Shown one piece after another: positions 24,901 through 34,745 of a stretch of 64,000 bases of DNA (the first letter of the stretch is position 1; each line of letters opens with the position of its first letter). The translations under genes were made by a program, and so were the position numbers. The DNA is from Erigeron canadensis (taxonomy: Eukaryota; Streptophyta; Magnoliopsida; Asterales; Asteraceae): positions 24,065,966-24,129,965 of the forward strand of contig NC_057768.1 of NCBI RefSeq assembly GCF_010389155.1. Reading direction: 5' to 3'. The notes under the pieces were generated by a model. The model did not search any database and was not told where the DNA came from. It worked only from the letters and a program-made list of their open reading frames with translations.

Positions 24901-27900
24901 CGTGTGTCTTCTGAATAAACTATTTCCTGGCATCATGTCATCATGCCATCTCTCGTTATTGATATAGGATTCTAATAAAGATCGATGTGCAACATACTCA
25001 TCTTTTTTGAGCCAAGAATTGTTAAATTCAGAAAGGGGACTACAATCCCTCCCCTTGCTTCTTCCACGTCCTCTAAATTCCCATCTAGTATATGCCACAT
25101 GCTTTTCATAGTCATGTTCAACCTCATCCCTTTCCATATCATTAAACACAAGAGATCCAAATTGTTCTCTCTGTATATCATCAAAATATTCCCCTTCGAA
25201 GAAAAAATCGTCATTGTAGCCCTTACTTTTATTAAACAGATTTTCCTCCCTCCTTTCCCATTGGGCACCCATTTCATCGAGACACCGGTCCCCTGACATT
25301 ATTCTGTTGTCTTCCTTGTATCTTCTTTGCTCATAATAATAATCCTCCTCTTCTGAATTTCTGAAAACAGGTTGATCCATCTTTTCCCCGAATCTTTCAG
25401 TACCCCAATCTTCATAGTCAGAAAATCTTTCACCATACAGATCTGAAAATAGTTCTGGTTTCGAAAAAGATATGTTTTCCTCCCTATAAGGATCAAAAGC
25501 ATGCAATCTTTTAATCCACCTATGACGGTCAAAACTTGATTCCATATCATAGGTCCCCTCATTATGAGACATTGGGAAGTAATCATCATCTTCATGGTGA
25601 GTTTTAATGCTATATACAGGACTACTGTATCTAGCATGATGTCTGTGCTCACCGTATTTTCTTTGGTCATCATCTTCATGGTGAGCTTTAACATTAAATA
25701 TAGGGCTACTTTGTCTTGCATCATATCTGTGCTCACCAAATTTCCAGTGGTCATCATCTTCATGGTGAGCTTTAATGTTATATATAGGACTGCTGTCTCC
25801 TGCATAGTATGTATACTCACGGAGTTTCCTTTGGCCATCTGGCCTTCTTGAGCAGATGTCATCATTTTTATGGTCAGGTTTGGGTATCAGTTCTTTGTGA
25901 CTATTGTTATATACACGACTATTTCTTCTTGCATGATATCCGTAATCAACATACTTTCTTTTGTCACCCTGCCATCTTGTGTATGCATCATCAATCACAC
26001 TATCATAATTATGCTTGGAATCTCCTTGGTTCCTAGTACTATATACAGGACTGGTGTGTCTTGCATGATATCTATTCTCACCATATTCTTTTTTGTATAT
26101 CAATTTTCTTGAGCCCTCTAAACAACTTGCAAGGCTCTTTTCGGGCTCGGATGATTCTGCTATGGATGTCTCTGTGGTACATGTATCCTTAGAGTCATTA
26201 GAAGTTTTGATTGCTTCATCAATTCCTTCAGAGCCATCAGAAATATGGTCAATTTCATGATTTTCAGCACTTCTCACCGGCTTACCATTACTTCTTCGAT
26301 TGGAAGACCTAATCTCATTTAAACAAAAAATAGAAACTGAAGTATCTCAAAGTGGAGCAAGAACAAAACTAACACAATGAAGAACCATAAGAAAATGAAG
26401 TAAGAAAACCAAGATGCTAATATGCTAGATGTAATAACAAAACTAATGAACAGACTATTAACAATAAAGCGACCTAACAGGTTGTATAAACTAGAGACCT
26501 TAAACACTTTGAGTAACCTTTAAATTGCTCAACTTGTTCCCTTTTTTCAAAAAATTCTTTTTACGGTTCTCTACTCATTTGACATGTTAACAGTTTAATT
26601 AACCAAACTGGCAAACTCACACATAATTAGGTAAAATTACTAGAATTGACCCACCTACTTTTATGTGTAAAAGAATAGACTGCCGTCTGCTATAGATAGC
26701 CCAAACACTCTTCTTTAACTGTGAGGACAGTGAATAGCAACTAGACTGAAAATTAAAAAACTAATAAACTCTAGAATACTAGCATGATATATCTCACACC
26801 TTTTAGGGGCGTCCATCTCCAGATGACTTCCTGCAACAGATTCATCTTCCATTGCACTACCAAAAGAAAGATGATCCCTGCCATCATCATCTCCAGTGTC
26901 ATTTCCATGATTGGATGTTTCAGGTACAGAACCATCGAGATGCTCCTCTGGATCTGTAATGGTAATCTGTTACAATCATGAGATTAGTGACACATAATAA
27001 TTAAGTGCTCCAATAATTCAGGCAGATTATAGGCAAAAAGCCATACTTGTATAACATCTGAACCAAGATCCATTTGACGCCATATATCCATGGATGATTG
27101 TCGCTCAAAAATGCTTTCTTCTACCTCAATGGCTTGTCCTTTTCCCTGAAACAAGAAATATACAGTGATGACCTCGGAAGTAGAAGTAGACACAGCAAGA
27201 TGAAAGGTGTCAAAATAAGAGGTTTCAGTTAAAACAGGTAGTTTTTAGTATCAGTTGAAGCGGTCCAATTCGGTTTGGGTTGCACTGCTAAAACTTTTTG
27301 TACAACAAAAAAAATAATACTATAAATCACTAATGTGCTAATCATGACTAAAAAAACAAAATAAATTACAATGAGAAATCTACATATTTGAAGAGAACAC
27401 TTTACATGGTTGTATATATTAAAATAAAAACTATTGAGCAACTTCCAACCCATTTAACCTATTTCCCTTCCAGCTAACTATTTCTAATTGACCTATTTGT
27501 GATCAAACACATGCCCAATCGACCCAAAAATGGGTAGAGATTTCAAGCTCTACCAGTAAAAAAATTTATTCACTTAGCAATTTTTTGTTTTGTGTACCGC
27601 ATCAACCTCTGTTAATTGAGCAGCTTTTGAGTCTGGAGTCTCACTAGGCATAGGTCCTCCATGACGATATTCATCCTGCCCATGAAATCAAATAAGTTTC
27701 ATCCATCAAAGGCTATGCAGCAACATTTCACCACCAATGATATTTTATTTTTATATCATCCTGGATAAATATGCAATGTTCTTTATACTCACAAAAGAGC
27801 TTTACACAAGAAGAGAGTATATTACCACTTGGTTGCAATATAGCCTCCAACTATCTTCATTAAACCCAAAATTAAAGTAGTCTGATATATCTACTCCAGG

Positions 27901-29355
27901 ATTCTTCCAAGGTTTGTTCTCGAATATATCAACATTTACATCTAGTATGTTCCTGTAAGATTTGTGATTCCAGACATGTTAATGAAGAATCAACCATCAT
28001 ATGCAAGATACCCCAGAAATGAAAAAAAGGATACTCATTCACCATAAACAGCAGTTTCTATAAAGCATTAAGACTACAATTTAAGCAAGTAACACCCAAT
28101 GCCATCTTTCGCGGATTTTGGGTCCTAATACCTTGACGGTGTATGGGGGAGGTTGAGATGTAGACAGCCATATACCTTGACGGTGTATGGGGGAGGTTGA
28201 GATGTAGACAGCCTTACCTCCACCTAGGTAGAGAGGCTCCTTCCAGGTTCTATCTAAATAGTAGAGAACGCCCTTTGCATGGGGTCAGGATCGAACCCTT
28301 GACCTCTGTCTCCAGAGGCAAAGGTGTTAACCACTTGATCCAACCATGCTACTCATTAAGACTACAACTTGAAACCCCCTTTTCTATGTTCAGTACATAC
28401 CTAGCCCGGGGAAGTGAGAACCGGTGTCCACTTTGAGCTCCATTCAATCTGGAACCCATTCGTTCATAATACCCGTTGTCCTCCCAAGACAAATAACCTG
28501 CTGCTGCCGAAGATCCACCACCTTTTATATCACTTCCATATGCTGCCGACTCCGATCTTAGATACTACAAACAAAAATCCACAGCAAGAATATATCTTAT
28601 ATAAACTAGAACTATAAGTGACGACATAAACAAAGCATTTCAAAACCAGCACTTAGCCACTTACATTTCCCCGTTGATTATTAATACCAAGTGAAAAATG
28701 TTGAAGTAGCAAAATAGCTTATAAGTATATAGAATATAAGTCTTTGATAATGTATTCATACAAGTTATCGCATCGCCAAAATTCCTTGAGATACAGGATA
28801 CATATTATTTCATCTGACTTGTTACATGTTTCTCCAAATTCAATTATATCGAGCCATAAATCATAATAGCCATTTTCCACCCACAGACTCAAAACGATAC
28901 ATTCAAAGCACATTCCACATAAAATGATAAAATCATAAATAAATAATAAAAACTCAAAAAACCTTCACAAGTAAAAAAAACAAAAAAAAAACAACCTTAT
29001 AAGCCGAATGCGAATTTCTAATTCCGATAACCTCCTCCGTATCGTCTTCTTCGTCTTCAAACTCCTTATTCCGCAAAACCGCATTATTCCGAAAACTCGC
29101 AAAACCTTCACCGCTATCACCGTCCACATTATTCAAAACTATATCTAAATCATCATCATCATCATCACTTGATGATGACGTCACCTGTTTATCATCTAGA
29201 ACACTGGTATTATTTAGGTTTTCGGTTACACACAGTGAAGGTGTATTTGAAGGTGAAGATTGAGGTGCAATGTTAATGGCGGAAATAGTTTCAGCTTCAA
29301 CATCTGCATATAAATCTCCGAAATCATCATCCTCATTTTCTATTTCATTCTCCAT
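21999..29355 (-). CDS. FIP1: FIP1[V]-type pre-mRNA polyadenylation factor, 8 exons, 1078 aa
   Basis: Component of the cleavage and polyadenylation machinery in the nucleus. FIP1 tethers poly(A) polymerase to CPSF. Exons in minus order: 29355-28996, 28564-28401, 27952-27826, 27675-27598, 27145-27047, 26966-26800, 26308-24454, 22385-21999. Phases are consistent and introns are GT-AG. The N-terminus is acidic ([12 protein letters not shown]), as in plant FIP1[V]. The FIP1 core [14 protein letters not shown] with [10 protein letters not shown] is at about residues 192-217. A very long exon 7 (618 codons) is rich in R, D, E, Y, H and S and includes three tandem 28-residue units. The C-terminus holds [15 protein letters not shown] and ends in a basic ARKRKWGGN tail. 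Arabidopsis FIP1[V] is similar in size (about 1.2 thousand residues). A further small exon inside the 2-kb last intron cannot be excluded. Confidence 0.92.
22386..24453 (-). other. Last intron of FIP1, 2.07 kb
   Basis: It has a donor at 24453 (GTAAGA) and an acceptor at 22386-22387. It is AT-rich; I see no transposon ends, no ORF and no conserved exon-like segment. Confidence 0.6.
25581..25800 (-). repeat. 84-bp tandem repeats inside FIP1 exon 7
   Basis: Three starts of the same unit lie 84 bp apart (near 25581, 25665 and 25749). Each encodes a 28-residue block with HHEDDD, then an aromatic/basic stretch (KYGEHR), then ARxSSPVY. Flanking sequence holds older, more divergent versions ([20 protein letters not shown]). 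The reading frame is kept. Confidence 0.9.
28083..28353 (-). mobile_element. tRNA-derived SINE in FIP1 intron 2, with 17-bp TSD
   Basis: A 271-bp retroposon. On the minus strand the 5' end carries an A-box-like GTGGTTAACACC and a perfect B box GGTTCGATCC, the RNA polymerase III promoter parts of a tRNA-derived SINE. Flanks CATTAAGACTACAAyTT at 28066-28082 and 28354-28370 differ at one base. The 3' part holds a 44-bp tandem duplication (28129-28172 and 28173-28216). Confidence 0.87.
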
Positions 29356-29803
29356 TTTTATTTATAATTATTAATTATTTTTTTCGTGTTTTTAGATTTT
29401 GATTTGAACAGAGATTATTGCATTTTTGAAGATTATGAGACGTTTTGTGAGAGAAATAATGTGATTTTTTGTGTGAGATTTTTTTTGGCCCAAAAACCCT
29501 ACAGCAGAATATTGGAAACCATAAACCCTTTTACCTTTTAGCCAGGGGTAACGGGGTGTTTGGATTAATTTTTGAGTTAGGTATTCAAACCCAACCCGAT
29601 ATTCATCAAGTACCTTATCCGGGACCCATCAGAATAAAGTTATGTCCAAAACTTGAAATTCGACGGGATAGGAAAAACTATTTTTAAAAACTAATTACCA
29701 AAACTTTATACATAAAACTAATTACCTATAAGTAAAAGGTAATTGACGAAACCCTAGCCCCGGTATCATAATTAGATACATGTCGACTCACTTCGCATAA
29801 TCA

Positions 29804-30276
29804 TCTACTAATATACTAAAATAGGATTGAAGGCTTCTTTCTACGACATGTGGCGTAATCCTTACTCGACACGTGTCATTTAGTTTATTAATTAAATTTA
29901 GTTAGTTTTTAAATATGTGATAATAATCCTAATCTAAAACGAATATAACTATAATATAATATTTAAAAATTATAATTCTATCTAGATTAAGAATTCTATT
30001 CAAACTATGTTTCTTGTTTATATCATAAAACTCATTATTACTAATAAATGTACACACAAAAACAGTCTCTAATATCACGTATATTCACCATTTCAATTTT
30101 AATGTGTTTTTATGTATGAGTTAAATTGTTAGGCATATATTAGCATTTCAAACAAAATACAATTAAAGGTTTCCAATCATATATTCAAAATTCACAAACC
30201 AAAATCATCATAAATAATAAGTGAAGGATTTGTATAATTATAATCGATTCGTACATCGTACGAGCATTAAGACTAG
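29804..30276 (+). mobile_element. Non-autonomous Helitron candidate, 473 bp
   Basis: It begins TCTACTAATATAC after an A and ends in CTAG followed by T, the Helitron insertion pattern. A short hairpin (TCGTAC / GTACGA) lies about 15 bp before the CTAG. It has no coding capacity and no target duplication, as expected. Confidence 0.65.
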
Positions 30277-30964
30277 TTTATAAATATATAGATATAAATA
30301 TTGATATCGGATTGAGACGGGTCACATGCTCCAATCCCTATCCTAAACAAGTTCGGTTATTGGGTAATCGGGTCGGACATTTTTTACTATCCATATTTTT
30401 GAATGTTTTTACCATTAAACCCTTTTCACTTCTTATTCATCAAAGGTTTACTAATTGGTGAATTATATACATAAATATTTTATAAGAAAAAAAATTGTTT
30501 TTTTTTATTTTCCTTTTTCATTTTCATTTTTATTTTTAAGTCTAAAGGATGAAAATTAAGAAGCTATTTATTTTAATAAGAAGACAAAAAATTTTTGACT
30601 CGGTTTTTGTTTCTATTTTTTGCCTCCATTTTTTGGTTGATTTCAAGTAAATAGTATACTTTCAAATTACTAAGTTTGAACTGGCAATTGGGTTAAAGTC
30701 TCATATAAACATCTTTAATAAAATCCGGTTGTAAAGTATTTTCTAAAACCTCTAAAAACGATTATCTTTGTAGTGGTGTGATTTGTTTCATCACAAATTA
30801 GCAAAGGATCTATTTTTATCCTTGCTTGATTTCATTGTAAATTATATGTATATAACACATTAAATGAGTAAAACAATCCAGGAAAGTGTTTAAAAACGTA
30901 ACTTTCAAATGTGCCTTGATCCCAAAGATTGAAGATATTTTACTTGCCAAATGAAACCTTGAGC

Positions 30965-31402
30965 CAGTGTTTTAAATACCGGTACGTATCGGCCGGTATT
31001 ACCCGGAATACCGGATACCGGGTGGTACGCCGGTACAACTATCGCGGTATTTTGTTCGATATTTTTACTATTCAATACCGGCCGGTATTTCCGATATTTT
31101 CCGGTATTACCAGAATGAAAATACCGGTATTTTATTTATTTATTTATTGAATATTTTTTAACATTATTTTTTGACACTTTAATGTTATGTTTTGTTATTT
31201 ATAAACTTTAAAACTTATACTTTTTTATGAAATACCTATTTGGTATTATTTTTGACTGGATTGTACTTGTATTTTGACTATTTTCAATAAATTGTAACAA
31301 GTTTTGTAGGATTTCTATAAAAATAAAAATACAAAAATTAAATTACCGTGCCGGTATACCATTAATACCGGTAGGACCAAAATAACGGTATTTAAAACAT
31401 TG
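30965..31402. mobile_element. hAT-like element with repeated ATACCGG subterminal motifs
   Basis: The ends are inverted: CAGTGTTTTAAATACCGG left and GGTATTTAAAACATTG right. Both subterminal zones are full of ATACCGG/CCGGTAT. CAGTG-type termini with subterminal motif clusters suit hAT non-autonomous elements. A matching 8-bp flank is not evident. Confidence 0.6.
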
Positions 31403-31860
31403 TTATTAATTAAATTAATTAAATAGAATTGATATCACAATCACAAAACTTGATATACTGATTATCACACAATACAAAATGTATACAACTATTAAAGCAT
31501 ATTATGACTTGAATATCAAATGGGCTTCATGCCATGTAGCAGAGTAGTCATGCCATTAGCCCATTACAACTTAACTCTCATTTTCCAACCCATGGACATT
31601 GATTATTCCGAAAAATTGGACACTGTGCTCATGTCAAGAGTTTACAAGCAATATTAAAAATCAACAGTTAAAATTTTTAATACGTTCATCATGAACGGTT
31701 ACCGGTTCCTGGCCCAGCCGCCCGGTCATTTGCATATCCGATCCAACAGCCTCAACCGGACCGCTAAAGCTTCCGGTCCACAGAACCCTGTCTCTAAAAC
31801 CCTTAAAACATTTTTTCTTCTTTATATATCCAAAATCACTGCAAATTTTCAGAAACTTGC

Positions 31861-34287
31861 ATGTTGGTTCCTTTGATCAGGTCAGTTTCTTTTCGGCATT
31901 TCGCCAAACATAACCCCCTTTTTCGTTTTACATCGCTTGCCCGGTTACCTTATTCCGATGTATCATCTGCTTCGGGTTCCGAAGAACACCCACCGTTTAT
32001 TTTTAACGAATGTGGGTTTAAGTTTGATAGTGCCCACCAAATGTTTGATAAAATTACACTTGTTAAAACTTTGGATAAGTTCATAGGACAGCCCAGTAAT
32101 GCATTGTGCTTGATTAACCATCTGAAAGAATGTGGCTTTAAGCATGATGTGGATACTTATATGGGTGTTATTAGGTTTTTGTGTTATTGGGATATGATGG
32201 GTAGGTTAAAGTTTACGTTTTTAGAGGTTATCGAGGATAAAGATGACAACTTTGGGTTTGGTGTTTGGGAGTTGGTTGAACAAGTTTTGAAAGAGGTTGG
32301 TTCGGATGGCGAAAATGTGTTGGCTAGAACGATTGATGGGTTGATTAAGGCGTTTGTTAGTGTGGGACGGTTTGATGAGGTTTTGGATGTGTTGGCGAGG
32401 ATACAAGGGAGGTTTCTTCCGAATATGCGTTCTTGTAATCTGTTTATGAACTTGTTGGTTGAAGAGGGTGCAGTGGATACGTGTTTGGCAGTTTATGAAC
32501 ATTTGAAGAGGAATGGTTTTTGTCCTAACGTGTATACGTATGGGATTATCGTTAAAGGGTTATGCAGGAAGGGATGTGTGAACGAAGCTGGAGATGTTTT
32601 TAGTGAAATGAAGGAAGCTGGGTCGAGCCTAATAGTTTCACTTTTGGTTCTTATATCGAGGGGCTTTGCTTACATGGACAAACACATTTTGCTTATCGGT
32701 CCCTTAAAATGCTTAGAGAATCAGGCGCACCTGTTGATCTTTTCGCGTATGCTTCTGTCATTCGTGGTTTTGTAAAAGAGTTGAGGTTAAAGGATGCAGA
32801 AGATGTGTTTCTTTACATGAAGCAGTTAGGAATCTTCCCGGATGCATATTGTTATAGTGCCTTGGTGCAAGGGTATTGTAATCAAAGGAATGTTTCCAAA
32901 GCCTTGGAAATTCATGAGGAAATGCATTCGACCAGTATTAAAAGCAATTGTGTAGTTATGAGCTCAATTATGCAATGCTTATGCCGTCTTGGATTGTTAT
33001 CTGAAGTTGTTTACCAATTCATAATCTCAATGAACTCAGGAGTTGTTCTTGATCAAGTCTCATTTAATATAGCGATTGTTGCTCTATCTAGACTAGGGAA
33101 AATGCCTGAAGCTATGTTGTTGCTAGAAGAGATGAAGCGCTATCAAATTAACCCAGATGTTAAGCACTACACAACTTTGATTAAAGGATATTGTCTCCTT
33201 AAAGACCTTAAGAATGCTGAGAAAATCTTCAGTGAGATTAATGACAACGGTCTGAAACCCGATACCATTACTTTTAACGTGCTTCTTGATGGGTTATCAA
33301 AATGTGGGTCTGTTGAGAAGACAATGATTTTTTTAAATAAAATGGTAGCACTAGGTATAGAACCCACTAGTGCTACATATGACATAATCATTGATGGATT
33401 ATGTGAAGGTGGAAAGGTGAAGGAAGCAGGATTTATTTTTGATTATCTTGAAAGAAAAAGCTTCCAAAATTATGTTTCTAAGATGAATGGGTACTGTGAC
33501 GCAAATGACATAGAAAAAGCATATGAACTTTTTCTTAGGATTTCTAAGCATGGAGAGAACGGGCTTCTAGTGCCAAAAGCTTGTAGTTTTAAACTACTAA
33601 GCACCCTCTGTGAAAAAGATGAAACCGATAGAGCGTTAGTGGTATTTAAAACCATATTGAAAACAGAAAATGGGCCGTTGAAAATTATGTGTAGTAAGTT
33701 GAATTCTGCATATTGTCGGGCTGGAAATATGAGAATGGCCCGTTGGGTTTTCGATATGATGAAAGCAAGAGGCATAGCACCCGATGTCATATCTTACACG
33801 ATCATGATACATGGTTATCTTCAGGTGAAACGCTTTAAAGAAGCTTATGATCTTTTCAAAGATATGATAAATCAGGGTATAGAACCAGATATCATAACTT
33901 ATACAGTATTATTTGACGGGGAATCTAAATTAAACCAGAGAAGCCCTATTAGTGGAGGGAGCAAGAGAGAAGGAAGGGATTTGTCAGCATATTTGGCCAA
34001 AATGCAAGACTTGGTTCCTGATGTTATCTGCTACACGGTTTTGATTGACACTTGCTGTAAACTAAACAACCTTTAGGGTGCTATATCTCTTTTCAATGAA
34101 ATGATAGAAAGAGGTCTACAACCAGATACTGTAGCCTACACAGCTCTTATAGGTGGCTATTCCTCTCGGGGTTTTGTAGAGGCTCGGACACTCTGATGAT
34201 ATGCTATTAAAGGGGGTCCTCCCGGATTCTAGAACCATGGTAGCTCTAAAGATGATGAAAGGCAGGAAAATGCGAGTTGAGGACTGA
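31861..34287 (+). pseudogene. P-class pentatricopeptide-repeat gene, broken (two frameshifts, one stop)
   Basis: An intronless PPR gene of the organellar RNA-binding type. The N-terminus (MLVPLIRSVSFRHFAKHN) is basic and hydroxylated like a mitochondrial presequence. About a dozen 35-residue motifs of the form PDxxxYxxLIxGYCxxGxxxxAxxxFxEM follow. The first frame runs to about 32622. There a one-base deletion in the run before TCGAGCC shifts the frame; the next frame resumes at once with EPNSFTFGSYIEGLC and continues to a TAG at 34074-34076 where CAG (Gln) would fit. The motif continues past the stop (GAISLFNEMIERG) until a second frameshift near 34190, then reads on to TGA at 34285-34287. 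Unbroken it would encode roughly 800 residues. Three lesions suggest a true pseudogene, but low-quality assembly could mimic this. Confidence 0.88.
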
Positions 34288-34745
34288 GGTGTTTGTCAAC
34301 TCTTCACAAAATTTAAGTGTTAAACAAATAAGTGCCATGCTCAAACCACCAAATTTAATCATGCAGCATGATATTTTAATGCTGGTTTAAGAACTATTAC
34401 GTTTTTTATCCCACTTTTCATTGTTTTTTTATGTCAGCTCTTTACTTGTATATATAATTAACTTACTCCTGTACTTTTGTTTAGTATTTAATGTATAGGA
34501 ATTAATTTTTAGTAATCTCAGTCTTCTGTTCTTTTTAGTGCAGCTGAGACAAATACTTAACTATAACTGAAGTAGAAACAAAAATGAGGAGTAAGAGATC
34601 ATTTTAGGAAAAATAAAAAACAATATAAGTGTGTCATCTCTAGAAAGAACATTTATTGAATCAGAGCACTTGTATTGGCAATTTTTTTTTATCATTCTTA
34701 AAGTTTCTTTTCCCCATTAAATAACTCTTTAGTTACCAAGTGTAG

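Larger units (their letters stand above)
29356..31860. other. Intergenic between divergent FIP1 and PPR genes
   Basis: The shared upstream region of two head-to-head genes. It contains a Helitron candidate (29804-30276) and a hAT-like element (30965-31402). No other gene is supported. The small ORF at 31691-31876 overlaps the PPR start and has no family features. Confidence 0.65.

Noticed and set aside
25299..25865. 188-codon minus-strand ORF overlapping FIP1 exon 7
   Set aside because: It is an out-of-frame shadow of the repetitive FIP1 coding region.
25564..26112. Plus-strand ORFs opposite FIP1 exon 7
   Set aside because: Antisense shadows produced by the 84-bp repeats and biased codon use.
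31691..31876. 61-codon plus ORF just before the PPR gene
   Set aside because: No family features; overlaps the PPR start region and is probably 5' untranslated sequence.
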